From NCBI GenBank assembly GCA_035573675.1, contig DATMAB010000027.1:62001-126000 (forward strand): 64,000 nt of DNA, in the 5' to 3' direction. Each line of letters opens with the position of its first letter. Within the stretch, counting starts at the first letter, position 1. The position numbers and the translations under genes are program-made. Under the pieces are notes generated by a model. That model did not search any database. It was not told the DNA's origin and worked only from the letters and a program-made list of their open reading frames with translations. This stretch comes from Terriglobales bacterium. Its GTDB lineage: Bacteria > Acidobacteriota > Terriglobia > Terriglobales > Acidobacteriaceae. Below, piece by piece: positions 52,594 to 61,144 of this stretch.

Positions 52594-53622
52594 TTACTCG
52601 ATCTGCACCAGTTGCGGCGCGCCTGCGCCGGCGGGCGGCGGGAAGGTCTTGCGTTGCGGGGCGCGGAAGAAATCCAGATACGACACCTGGTGGACACAAG
52701 CCACGGTGCAGTGCGGCGCGCAGGACTTCTCCGTCAGGTATTCGCGGCGGATGTCCTCCAGCGAGTACTCCTCCAGCGGCTTGGCGGGATAGCCGCGCTG
52801 CTGCGAGCAGTAGTGCACCAGCCCGTCCTCGGCGACATAGAGATAGCGCGCTCCGGCGCGGCAGCGCCAGTCGTTGGGCCGTCCCAGCGCCAGGTTGCGC
52901 TGGAACTGGTTGAAGCGCGCGTAGCTGGCCTTGCCCCAGCTCATAATCGTGGAGTAGACCTTGCCCTCTTCTTCGGTGAGCGGCTGCAACTGCCCATCGT
53001 GATCGTGGATGATGCCCACGGTCGAGGTGAATCCCAGTTCCAGGGCGCGCCGGGCGATGACTAAAGCATCCTGCGGATTGCGGATGCCGCCGCCCACCAC
53101 CGAGTTGATGTTCACATGGAACTCGGCATACTCGGCCAGGAGTTGCAGTTTCTTGTCCAGGACCTTCAGGCTCTTCTTGGAAACGTCGTCGGGACTGACG
53201 TTGTCGATGGAGATCTGCAGATGCTCGAGGCCGGCGCGGTTCAGCCGCTCGATGCGCTCCTGCGTCAGCAGATACCCGTTGGTGATCAGTCCGGCGATCA
53301 TGCCGTGCCGGCGGATGCGGCGCAGGATGTCATCCAGCTCGGGGTGCAGGAGCGGCTCGCCGCCCGAGATGCAGGTGATGGAGGTACCCAGTTCGGCCAG
53401 CTTGTCGATACGCCGGCAGATCACCTCCAAGGGCACGGGCTTGGAGACTGCATCGTACTCGTTGCAGTAGCGGCAGGAGAGGTTGCAGCGCCGCATGGGG
53501 ATGAGGTGGGCGAGTACGGGATGGTCGGTCGAGACCAGTCCCTTGAGGATCATCCCCACTTCTCGAGAGAGGCGGTGCGCGCGCAGCGCCTGGCGCTTGA
53601 TTTTGAGAGCCGTAGTCGGCAT
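52594..53622 (-). CDS. Radical SAM protein with C-terminal cysteine cluster
   Basis: A 342-residue protein. CNLSCRYC (CxxxCxxC) near residue 46 is the SAM cluster. [15 protein letters not shown] is the following GGE motif. The C-terminal part has [19 protein letters not shown] and CAPHCTVAC, a SPASM-like arrangement that may bind a second cluster. HpnH and hopanoid-type proteins are similar in outline, but I cannot name the substrate. No peptide or hopanoid gene is next to it. Confidence 0.85.
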   Translation of the reverse strand: MPTTALKIKRQALRAHRLSREVGMILKGLVSTDHPVLAHLIPMRRCNLSCRYCNEYDAVSKPVPLEVICRRIDKLAELGTSITCISGGEPLLHPELDDILRRIRRHGMIAGLITNGYLLTQERIERLNRAGLEHLQISIDNVSPDDVSKKSLKVLDKKLQLLAEYAEFHVNINSVVGGGIRNPQDALVIARRALELGFTSTVGIIHDHDGQLQPLTEEEGKVYSTIMSWGKASYARFNQFQRNLALGRPNDWRCRAGARYLYVAEDGLVHYCSQQRGYPAKPLEEYSLEDIRREYLTEKSCAPHCTVACVHQVSYLDFFRAPQRKTFPPPAGAGAPQLVQIE

Positions 53623-53727
53623 TCGCGAATGCGTTATTAGAACATAACTCCCCGTCCGGACCGAACCTAACAGCTTTGTTCGGCTGGATTTAGGGGCTAA
53701 ACGGCGGCCTGCGGCGTTCCAACGGCC

Positions 53728-54492
53728 CTACCGGAACACGGCCGCGAAACCGGCTCCTACCAGCGTCACCAGGATGTACCAGCCGAAGACCACGCCCATG
53801 GTCGTCCCCTTGTTCATCTTGCTGACGCAGGAGAAACCGAGGGCGGTCAAAACCAGCATCCAGAGGATCACCACGTCCAGCGAGCTGGCCAGGGAATACA
53901 GCACCGGCGAGTCGGCCGGGTTCATGAAATACGCCGGATTGGTGGCCACCGGGTTCTGGACGATGAAGCCCTCCGGATCCACGCCCGCCAGCATGGAGAT
54001 GATTCCCAGCAGGCTGCGCACGATTCCCGGCAGCCCGGCATAAAACACGACGGCCAACGCTACCTTGAAGGGCACTTCCGCCCCCACGCCGAAGTTGAAG
54101 GTCGCCATCAACACCGCGGCCACAATCACAAAGAAGATCAGACCGAAGAAGGGCACCGCGAACGAGATCACCTTGGTGATGGTGACCGAGAGCGCCATCT
54201 GGCGGGCGCGCTGCTCCGGGGGCAACTTTTCCAGTTGCTCGGCACGCTTGCCCGCCATCTTGATCTGGTTCTCCGACACCTGCTCGAAGCCGATCTTCTG
54301 CGCCATGACGGCCACGAACATCCAGGAGAAGATGGCAGTGACCAGCCACGGCGCGATCCACGTAGTCCACGTCGTGTAGTGCTTCAGGTCGGTGAAGGTC
54401 TGGCTGGGCGCGATGAAGGTGTTGACCATCCGGCTGATGGTCGAAAGCCTCGGTGGCTGTGGAGCCTCCGAAGCCGCAACGGCCGTGCTCAT
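53728..54492 (-). CDS. Yip1-domain-like membrane protein
   Basis: A 254-residue protein. A cytoplasmic start (RMVNTFIAPSQTFTDLKHYTTWTTWIAPWLV) leads to about five transmembrane helices. The pattern TFTDLK followed by WLVTAIFSWMFVAVMA and FGLIFFVIVAAVLMATFNFGVG fits the Yip1 family. The function is unknown in bacteria. The start ATG is at 54492. A divergent kinase gene follows at 54679. Confidence 0.8.
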   Translation of the reverse strand: MSTAVAASEAPQPPRLSTISRMVNTFIAPSQTFTDLKHYTTWTTWIAPWLVTAIFSWMFVAVMAQKIGFEQVSENQIKMAGKRAEQLEKLPPEQRARQMALSVTITKVISFAVPFFGLIFFVIVAAVLMATFNFGVGAEVPFKVALAVVFYAGLPGIVRSLLGIISMLAGVDPEGFIVQNPVATNPAYFMNPADSPVLYSLASSLDVVILWMLVLTALGFSCVSKMNKGTTMGVVFGWYILVTLVGAGFAAVFR

Positions 54493-54678
54493 AGAGCGCC
54501 TCCCTGAACGCTTCAGGATATGCGCGCGGGATTCTAAACCTAGCGACGCGACCGCGACAATCCGCACCATGGGATCGGCTGGGGGGGCAAGCGCCGCTGC
54601 GCGCAATTGACTCCCTTCGGCGGCCGCACCTAAGATGGCGGCAACCGAGGTGAGTGCCCGCCCGGGGGATATCGGGCC

Positions 54679-55875
54679 ATGATCGGGCAGAGCGTTTCCC
54701 ACTACCGCGTTCTTGAGACCCTGGGCAGCGGCGGCATGGGTGTGGTGTATCGCGCCACCGACCTCAACCTGGGCCGCGACGTGGCGCTCAAGTTTCTTCC
54801 CGAGTCGTTCATCGGCGACCCCGCGGCGCTGGAGCGCTTCGAGCGCGAAGCTCGCGCCGCCGCGTCGCTCAATCATCCTCACATCGCGACCATCCATGCC
54901 ATCGGCGAGTTCGAAGGCCGGCCCTTCATCGCCATGGAGTTGCTGCGCGGTCAGACCTTGCGGGAGAAAATCCAGCATCGCCCGGTGCCTCTTCCGGACC
55001 TGCTTCGCTGGGGCATCCAGGTGGCCGACGCGCTGGAAGCAGCCCACAGCCACGGCATCGTCCATCGCGACATCAAGCCCGCCAACATCTTCATCACCGA
55101 GCGTGGCGATGCCGTAATCCTGGATTTTGGCCTGGCCAAGGTGACGGACCGGGGCCAGGCTGCGGCGGCCCCTGATGCTACGGTGAGCGCGGGCCACCTG
55201 ACTGATCCCGGCGCGACCCTGGGCACGGCTTCCTACATGTCGCCCGAACAGGCGTTGGGCAAGGAACTGGACGCCCGCACCGACCTGTTCTCGTTCGGCG
55301 TGGTGCTGTACGAAATGGCGACGGGCACGCTGCCCTTTCGCGGCACCACGTCGGCCGCTCTCTTCGACGCCATCCTGCATGGCGCGCCCTCGGCGCCCGT
55401 GCAACTGAATCCTTCCCTGCCCCTGAAGCTGGAGGAGATCATCAATAAGGCTCTGGAAAAAGATCGCGACCTGCGCTACCAGAGCGCCGCCGAGCTGCGC
55501 GCCGACCTGAAACGCCTGCGGCGCGACAGCGAGAGTTCGCAGACGGCGGTGACGGTGGCAAGCGGAGCGGTCACTGTGGCTCGCGAGAAACCGTGGTGGC
55601 GGCGCCCGCGGGCGGCTGTAGTCGCCGCCGTGGCGGCCGTGGCCCTGATTGCGCTGGTGGCCGTGCGCCGGCCGCTCTGGGAGAAGCCGCGCGGCGCCGA
55701 GCTGATGCAGCGCCAGCTCACCTCCAACGCTCTGGAAAAGCCGGTGATCGCCGCTGCCATCTCACCCGACGGCCGGTACCTCGCCTACTCCGACCCCACT
55801 GGCGTCTACCTTCGCCTGCTGGAAACCGGGGAAACACACGCGCTCCGATTGCCCCCGGGCTTCTGTTTTCTTTGA
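54679..55875 (+). CDS. PknB-type Ser/Thr kinase, upstream part, ends at an in-frame TGA
   Basis: A 398-residue protein with [11 protein letters not shown] (glycine loop), ALKF (Lys), [10 protein letters not shown] (catalytic loop) and DFGLAK (Mg). It has a transmembrane helix ([17 protein letters not shown], about residue 312-330) and the first blade of a TolB/WD40-type propeller. The frame then meets TGA 55873-55875, but the same frame continues with ASLSWFRDGTKLIAS and the rest of the propeller (55876-57369). The intact protein would be about 896 residues. Either the gene is broken or the codon is read through. Confidence 0.85.
   Translation: MIGQSVSHYRVLETLGSGGMGVVYRATDLNLGRDVALKFLPESFIGDPAALERFEREARAAASLNHPHIATIHAIGEFEGRPFIAMELLRGQTLREKIQHRPVPLPDLLRWGIQVADALEAAHSHGIVHRDIKPANIFITERGDAVILDFGLAKVTDRGQAAAAPDATVSAGHLTDPGATLGTASYMSPEQALGKELDARTDLFSFGVVLYEMATGTLPFRGTTSAALFDAILHGAPSAPVQLNPSLPLKLEEIINKALEKDRDLRYQSAAELRADLKRLRRDSESSQTAVTVASGAVTVAREKPWWRRPRAAVVAAVAAVALIALVAVRRPLWEKPRGAELMQRQLTSNALEKPVIAAAISPDGRYLAYSDPTGVYLRLLETGETHALRLPPGFCFL
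55873..55875 (+). other. In-frame TGA separating kinase and propeller
   Basis: TGA in PPGFCFL-stop-ASLSWF. The frame downstream stays open for about 500 codons and codes family-typical propeller sequence. No Sec insertion hairpin is obvious, and no selenocysteine genes are in the window. Confidence 0.7.
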
Positions 55876-55983
55876 GCAAGCCTCTCCTGGTTCCGGGACG
55901 GAACCAAACTGATCGCCAGCGGCGAGGGTCCGGGGGAAGCCGGCGAGACCAAGGCGGTCTGGGTCATTCCGATTCTGACGGCG

Positions 55984-57369
55984 GTGCCGCGCCAGATCCG
56001 CGGCGACGCCGACTTCGCCGTGGTGTCGCCCGACGGCCAGCAGATCGCCTTCCGCACCACCCGGGAGGGTCATCAGCTTTGGGTCATGGGGGCCAACGGC
56101 GAAGACGCCCGCATGCTGCTGAAGGCGGAGCCCGGTGTGCGCTTCGGCCGCCTGCAATGGTCTCCCGACAGCCGCAGCCTGGCCTTTCTCCGCTATCACT
56201 CCGATGCGCAGAAGTACGATGTGGCCATCGTCGACCACAATCTTCAGACGGGGAGCAGCGAGGTCCTGGTTTCCGACTACGGCCTGGGCGCGTTCGGCTG
56301 GTTGGCGGACGGCCGCATCATCTTCTCGCGCGCCGAGGCCGGTTCCCGGCAGGCGGAAAGCAATCTGTGGGAGCTGCCGGTGGACGCCGGCACGGGGAAG
56401 GCCCAAGGCGAGCCCCGGCGTATCACGCGCTGGGCCGGTTTCAGTTTCCGCGACTTCAGCGCCACCGCCGACGGCAAGCGGCTGGTGTTTGTGCGTCAGC
56501 ATCAGCAGACCGACGTTCATGTAGCGGAATTCAACTCCAGGGGCGCCGAGCCCGTCACAGTGCGACGCCTCACTTTTGACGTGAGTCAGGATCAGCCCAC
56601 TGCGTGGACGCCGGATGGGCGCGCCGTGTTGTTCCACTCCGACCGCAACGGCACGTGGGACGTCTTCCGCCAGGATGTTGCGCAGGCCGCGCCGGACGAG
56701 CTTGTCGTCGGCCCCCAGGAGCAGCACGAAGCGCGCCTTACGCCGGACGGGACCGCGCTGCTCTATTGGGACCATCCCCGCCTGGAGGGCGTCTACCCGC
56801 CGTCCATCCGGCTCCTGCGTACTCCCCTCGGAGGCGGCTCGACGAGCACGGTGTTGGAGGCGCGCTGGGGTGCGCAGTTCCGTTGCGCGCAGGCGGCGAA
56901 GATGTGCGTGCTGAGCGAACCTTCCGCTGACGGCAAGCGGCTCGACTTCAGCGCGTTTGATCCCCTGCAGGGAAAACGAACCAACCTTTCTTCGGTCGAT
57001 CTCTATCCGGAAGGGAATCCGCGCTGGGATGTGTCGCCCGACGGCGCGACGGCGGCCATCGCCGACTCCGACCGCGAGAACCGCCGCGCTCGCCTCGTGG
57101 TCCTCTCCTCCGGCGAGCAACGGCATACGGAAGCGCTCCCGGCGCGCATCTCCGATGTCGCCTGGTTGCCGGATGGGCGCGGGCTGCTCGTCACCACGAC
57201 CCACGGTCGCGGCAGTTCCGTGTTCCGCCTTGGATTGAATGGCGAAGCTCACGAGATTTGGCAGGCGCCGACACAGATTTCGCGGCCTGTCCCTTCGCCG
57301 GACGGGAAGCGGTTCGCGTTCGCACTCTCCACCCTGGACAGCAACGCCTGGATGGTTGAGGGCTTTTGA
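55984..57369 (+). CDS. TolB/WD40-like propeller, downstream part of the interrupted kinase gene
   Basis: In the same reading frame as the kinase. It contains repeated SPDGQQIAF, SPDSRSLAF, WTPDGRAVLF and SPDGATAAI blades, the TolB-like propeller motif. GTG 55984 is used as the first canonical start after the TGA, though separate expression is uncertain because no ribosome site is seen. The first 36 codons between the TGA and this GTG are also propeller-like, so they belong to the original protein. Its original role is sensing outside the membrane (inference). Confidence 0.75.
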   Translation: MPRQIRGDADFAVVSPDGQQIAFRTTREGHQLWVMGANGEDARMLLKAEPGVRFGRLQWSPDSRSLAFLRYHSDAQKYDVAIVDHNLQTGSSEVLVSDYGLGAFGWLADGRIIFSRAEAGSRQAESNLWELPVDAGTGKAQGEPRRITRWAGFSFRDFSATADGKRLVFVRQHQQTDVHVAEFNSRGAEPVTVRRLTFDVSQDQPTAWTPDGRAVLFHSDRNGTWDVFRQDVAQAAPDELVVGPQEQHEARLTPDGTALLYWDHPRLEGVYPPSIRLLRTPLGGGSTSTVLEARWGAQFRCAQAAKMCVLSEPSADGKRLDFSAFDPLQGKRTNLSSVDLYPEGNPRWDVSPDGATAAIADSDRENRRARLVVLSSGEQRHTEALPARISDVAWLPDGRGLLVTTTHGRGSSVFRLGLNGEAHEIWQAPTQISRPVPSPDGKRFAFALSTLDSNAWMVEGF

Positions 57370-57391
57370 GAATGGTGTAATTCCGAGTGCC

Positions 57392-58225
57392 TCAAACGCT
57401 CCGCGGCAAGTCGACTTCCGGTGTAGCTCTCAGAAGCGTGCGCGTGTAGGGATGCTCCGGACTGGCGGTGACGTGGTCCGTCTCTCCCGTTTCCACGATC
57501 CGCCCCTTGTGCATCACGGCGATCCTGGTGGCGAGATAGCGCACTACCGGGATGGAATGCGAGATGAAAAGATAGGTCAGGCCGAACTCGCGTTGCAGCC
57601 GGGCCAGCAGGTTGACGATCTGAGCGCCCACGCTGACGTCGAGCGAGCTGACCGGCTCATCGGCCACCAGGAAGCGTGGGCGCAATGCCAGGGCCCGGGC
57701 GATGCCGATGCGCTGCCGCTGCCCGCCCGAGAACTCATGCGGATGGCGGTGCCCGGCGGAGTCGTCCAGGCCCACCGCGCGCAACAGCTCGGCCACCCGG
57801 CGCCGCCGCGCCTCGGCCGTCGAGCCGCTCAAGTCGCCGTCGCGCTCCAGCGCCCGCCGGTGGATGATGAGCGGCTCGGCCAGGATCGCTTCCACGGTCA
57901 TGCGCGGGTTGAGCGAGCCGAAGGGATCCTGAAAAACGATCTGCATGTCGCGCCGCAGGCGGCGCAACTTTTCCCCGCCCGCGGCGAGCACGTCATGGCC
58001 GTCGAAGCGCAGGCTTCCGGCGGTGGGCTCGATGAGCCGCAGGATCAGCCTCCCCAGCGTGCTCTTTCCGCATCCCGATTCGCCCACCAGCCCGAGCGTC
58101 TCGCCGCTTGCGATGGAAAGGGAGACGCCGTCCACGGCGCGCACCTGGCGCCGCGCCCCGCCTCCGAACGCCGATTCCTCCAGCGGGAAGACCTTCACGA
58201 GGTCATGGACTTCTACCAATGCCAT
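57392..58225 (-). CDS. Orphan OppF/DppF-type ABC transporter ATPase
   Basis: A 277-residue protein. Walker [11 protein letters not shown]-loop [15 protein letters not shown], signature [14 protein letters not shown], Walker [13 protein letters not shown] and the H-loop are complete. [15 protein letters not shown] is the Opp/Dpp-type tail that would bind a cytoplasmic oligopeptide-cluster partner. No permease, binding protein or OppD gene adjoins it, so it must pair with one elsewhere. It is convergent with the interrupted kinase. Confidence 0.92.
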   Translation of the reverse strand: MALVEVHDLVKVFPLEESAFGGGARRQVRAVDGVSLSIASGETLGLVGESGCGKSTLGRLILRLIEPTAGSLRFDGHDVLAAGGEKLRRLRRDMQIVFQDPFGSLNPRMTVEAILAEPLIIHRRALERDGDLSGSTAEARRRRVAELLRAVGLDDSAGHRHPHEFSGGQRQRIGIARALALRPRFLVADEPVSSLDVSVGAQIVNLLARLQREFGLTYLFISHSIPVVRYLATRIAVMHKGRIVETGETDHVTASPEHPYTRTLLRATPEVDLPRSV

Positions 58226-58273
58226 GTGCGCTTCGCCCTCTTCCAGGAACCAGAAACGAGAAACCCGAAGCGG

Positions 58274-59149
58274 TTACTTCTTCGCTTTGGCGATGGCCTC
58301 CATGAGCTCATCCACTCCACCGGCTGAGCGCAGTGCCTGCTCCCGGTCCGGCGTCAGGGAGAACGTGACGCCGTGCTTTTGCACCAGTTGGGCGACGCGC
58401 CGGGGCGCAACGCCTCCTTCGAGCAGGTCCAGCACGTCCTGCAGGCTCAGTCCGGCGGCCATTTTTTCCGCCGCGGTGAGCGGCGCGTAGATTTCGCCGG
58501 TCTGCTCGTACTCATACCGATTGGACCATGACATGGGCTTGTATCCCCGGCGACGCAGCATGAACTCGCGGTTTCCGAATGGGATGCCGCGCAGCACGAT
58601 CTCGCCGCTGTCAAGATCCGTCGTCCCCCAGACAACGCCGTCGATTACGACCTCGACGCCGCCCGGGTCAGTGACGATCTTTTGCGTGGTGCCGTCCGTC
58701 TTCACTTCGCCGGGCTTGTCGCCCATGGCCATGACTTTCTCGAACTCCGCCGCCGCGAGGGCCATGCTCCGCACCGGAAGCACGTCTGCCGGCTGGTGCC
58801 GGCCCAGGTCCACCTTCGCCGCAGGCAGGGCGACGAATTCCTGCGGCTTGCCGTCTCGGACCAGCATCAGAGTTTCTGACTCCGACGCTTTGGCTTCCTT
58901 CAACTCCGCTCTCGGCCAGGCGAAGCTGTGCTTCACCGCCAGGGGCCGCACCGCCTGGTAGCGGATGCGGTCGCGCGAAAAGTACAGATAGCCATAGCAA
59001 CGGGTCGCTCCGTGCAGGTGCGCCACGGCAAAGCGGACGACGGGGTTGGGCCGCTTGGGGCTGGGTTCGTCGTCTTGGAACCGGGCCCGGGTCACCGGAA
59101 CCAGAACGGCCCCGGCCAGAACCAGGCTCGCCAGCTTGGCCGGACTCAT
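58274..59149 (-). CDS. Secreted/surface protein with PEGA-like domain
   Basis: A 291-residue protein. It has a signal peptide and then VAHLHGATRCYGYLYFSRDRIRYQAVRP. The centre DPGGVEVVIDGVVWGTTD...IVLRGIPFGNREFMLRRRGYKPM is a PEGA-like beta domain. The C-terminus has LSLQDVLDLLEGGVAPRRVAQLVQKHGVTFSLTPDREQALRSAGGVDELMEAI, a helical repeat found in Acidobacteria. Its start overlaps the kinase stop (ATGA), so it may be a target or partner of that kinase (inference). Confidence 0.78.
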   Translation of the reverse strand: MSPAKLASLVLAGAVLVPVTRARFQDDEPSPKRPNPVVRFAVAHLHGATRCYGYLYFSRDRIRYQAVRPLAVKHSFAWPRAELKEAKASESETLMLVRDGKPQEFVALPAAKVDLGRHQPADVLPVRSMALAAAEFEKVMAMGDKPGEVKTDGTTQKIVTDPGGVEVVIDGVVWGTTDLDSGEIVLRGIPFGNREFMLRRRGYKPMSWSNRYEYEQTGEIYAPLTAAEKMAAGLSLQDVLDLLEGGVAPRRVAQLVQKHGVTFSLTPDREQALRSAGGVDELMEAIAKAKK

Positions 59150-60768
59150 TTCCGCCTCCGCAGCACGTGCTGCTCGGTCTCCCAGGCGCGCCGCGCCCGT
59201 CGTATCGCTTCCTGCACGGCTGGAGCGTCGGGATCGATGCGCGCGGCGCGCTCCAGCGAGCGGATCGCGCCCTCGTAGTTGCCCTGCTGCACTTCGCGCT
59301 TTGCCCGCGCCATCAGCATGTGCACCAGCTTCTGCTTCCGCGCCTGCCGCTCGGGTTCGCTCAGGCCCGGCGCTTCCGGATCGCCTATCGCAGCCTCCTC
59401 GATCTCCTGTGCGGCGCTGCCGGTCGTTTGAGCTGCCGCGGTCGGATTTGAGGCAGACGGCAATGGCGCTGCCGGCATGCTCGGCGGTGGCGTCGCTGCC
59501 GTGGGCGCTGGTTCGCTCGCCGAGCGTCGAAAGGCAACCGCAGCCAAGCCAATGACCACAAGAACCACGGCGGCGCCGGCGGCCATCTTCCGGTTGCTCG
59601 ACGGCGCTGCCTTCGCCGCCGGTGCGGCGGGCGCAAGGGGCCCAACCGGAGCCGTCGGCGCTGCCGCCAGCGGAGTCGCCCGCGCAGGCGTGGACAGGTG
59701 CGCCGGGGTGATCGGCGGCGTGGTGTACATCTGCGTTCCGCCGCCGGCCGGTGCAGAGACGGGCGGCGGCGCGCTCAGCACATCCGAGCCCATCAGGGCC
59801 GTGCCCGCGTACATTTCCGGCTGCTCCAGCGCGCGCAGCATCTCAGCCGCCGTCTGGAAGCGCAGGTCGCGGTTCTTCTCCAGCGCCCGCATCAGTACGG
59901 CGGAAAGCCCCGGAGAAATGCCGAGGTCCGGACGCACTTCATGCGGCGCTCGCGGCACCGTCTGGATGTGGTGCAGCAGCAGACCCATGGGCGTGTCCGA
60001 CTCGAAGGGCAGCTTCCCGGTCAGCATCTCGTAGAGCACGATGCCCAGCGAGTACAAATCGGAGCGCCCGTCGATGGCGTCGCCGCTCTTCCCCAGGGCC
60101 TGTTCGGGCGAAAGATACTGCGGCGTGCCCACCACCATGCCGGTCTTGGTGGCGGTATATCCGGCGCCCACGTCCATCGCCCCTTCGCGCACCTTGGCGA
60201 TGCCGAAGTCCAACACCTTTACGGTTTCCGTACCGTCCGGCTGCTTCACCAGCAGGATGTTGTCCGGCTTGATGTCGCGGTGCGTGATGCCCAGGGCATG
60301 TGCGGCATCGAGCGCGGCGCACACCTGTCGGATGATGGCGAGCGCCCGTGATACCGGCATCGGCCCTTCCTGCTCGATCACCTTGCGCAGGTCGCGGCCT
60401 TGTACGAATTCCATCACGATGAACGGCCGCCCATCGTCGGTGGTGTCCAGGTCGTCCACGCGTACGGCGTTCGGGTGTTGCAGCTTGCGGGTGATGATGG
60501 CTTCGGTCTTGAAGCGCCGCAGCAGGCTCTCGTCCTCAAGCAACCGGCTCGATACGACTTTGATGGCGCGGATTTCGTTAAAGGCGAGATGCTTGGCGCG
60601 GTACACCGAGCCCATCCCGCCCGCCCCGATCTTCTCCACGATCTCGTACTTGCCGCGGATCACAGTGCCGGGCATCAGTTCCGAGGTCTGGCGCAGCGCT
60701 GTGCCGTCCTTGGGACAGGTGGTGAATTCGTTGGGATAGGTGCTGTGACAGGTGTCGCAGTATTTCAC
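59146..60768 (-). CDS. Ser/Thr kinase with N-terminal zinc ribbon and C-terminal TPR
   Basis: A 540-residue protein. It starts with MKYCDTCHSTYPNEFTTCPKDG (Cys-x2-Cys then Cys: a zinc-ribbon-like head). The PknB-type kinase has GAGGMGSVYRA, HRDIKPDNIL and DFGIAK. A Pro/Ala-rich linker and transmembrane helix (AAGAAVVLVVIGLAAVAF, about residue 397-414) follow. The TPR-like end reads AKREVQQGNYEGAIRSLERAARIDPDAP. It is directly coupled to the PEGA-like gene, with a 4-bp overlap. It may phosphorylate cytoplasmic targets in response to a periplasmic signal. Confidence 0.9.
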   Translation of the reverse strand: MKYCDTCHSTYPNEFTTCPKDGTALRQTSELMPGTVIRGKYEIVEKIGAGGMGSVYRAKHLAFNEIRAIKVVSSRLLEDESLLRRFKTEAIITRKLQHPNAVRVDDLDTTDDGRPFIVMEFVQGRDLRKVIEQEGPMPVSRALAIIRQVCAALDAAHALGITHRDIKPDNILLVKQPDGTETVKVLDFGIAKVREGAMDVGAGYTATKTGMVVGTPQYLSPEQALGKSGDAIDGRSDLYSLGIVLYEMLTGKLPFESDTPMGLLLHHIQTVPRAPHEVRPDLGISPGLSAVLMRALEKNRDLRFQTAAEMLRALEQPEMYAGTALMGSDVLSAPPPVSAPAGGGTQMYTTPPITPAHLSTPARATPLAAAPTAPVGPLAPAAPAAKAAPSSNRKMAAGAAVVLVVIGLAAVAFRRSASEPAPTAATPPPSMPAAPLPSASNPTAAAQTTGSAAQEIEEAAIGDPEAPGLSEPERQARKQKLVHMLMARAKREVQQGNYEGAIRSLERAARIDPDAPAVQEAIRRARRAWETEQHVLRRRK

Positions 60769-61144
60769 GCGTACGCCTCGCGCCCCCGTTTCCTGCTCGA
60801 GAGCCTGCCCTTGCCTGCGGAGGAGCAGACGGCTTCGCAGGTTGCGGAAAAAGTGCCGGCTCCGGTCTTGTTTTGAAAGGGCGCGCCTTCAGGCGCGCCG
60901 TAACGGCCTCATCTTATTGCATGTCATTCCGAGCGGGCTTCAGCCCGCGAGGAATCTGCTCCTGGAGAGCCAGTCTCTCCGCGCCCCCTTCAGTCGTGCC
61001 GGATGAGTCTCCGTCATGTCAGGGGCTTCAGCCCCTGAGGGGAAAGCGAACTTCCGCCGCATCATACCTCGCTGCGACGCCCTTGTCAGGCCTCGTTGAC
61101 TCGCCTGAGAACGCGACATAACATGCCGGATTCGGGGATTTCTC
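60769..61144. repeat. Gap with three TTCA-loop hairpins and a family B frame
   Basis: No gene in these 376 bp. GGCGCGCC-TTCA-GGCGCGCC is at 60880-60899. GCGGGC-TTCA-GCCCGC is at 60933-60948, itself nested inside CATTCCGA...GAGGAATCT (60925-60956). CAGGGGC-TTCA-GCCCCTG is at 61020-61037. The window between divergent kinase genes may also hold their promoters, but none is clear. Confidence 0.85.

Noticed and set aside
55873-55875. Selenocysteine codon as the primary call for the kinase TGA
   Set aside because: No insertion hairpin and no sel genes are visible. Kinase-propeller proteins are not known selenoproteins. Kept only as a possibility.
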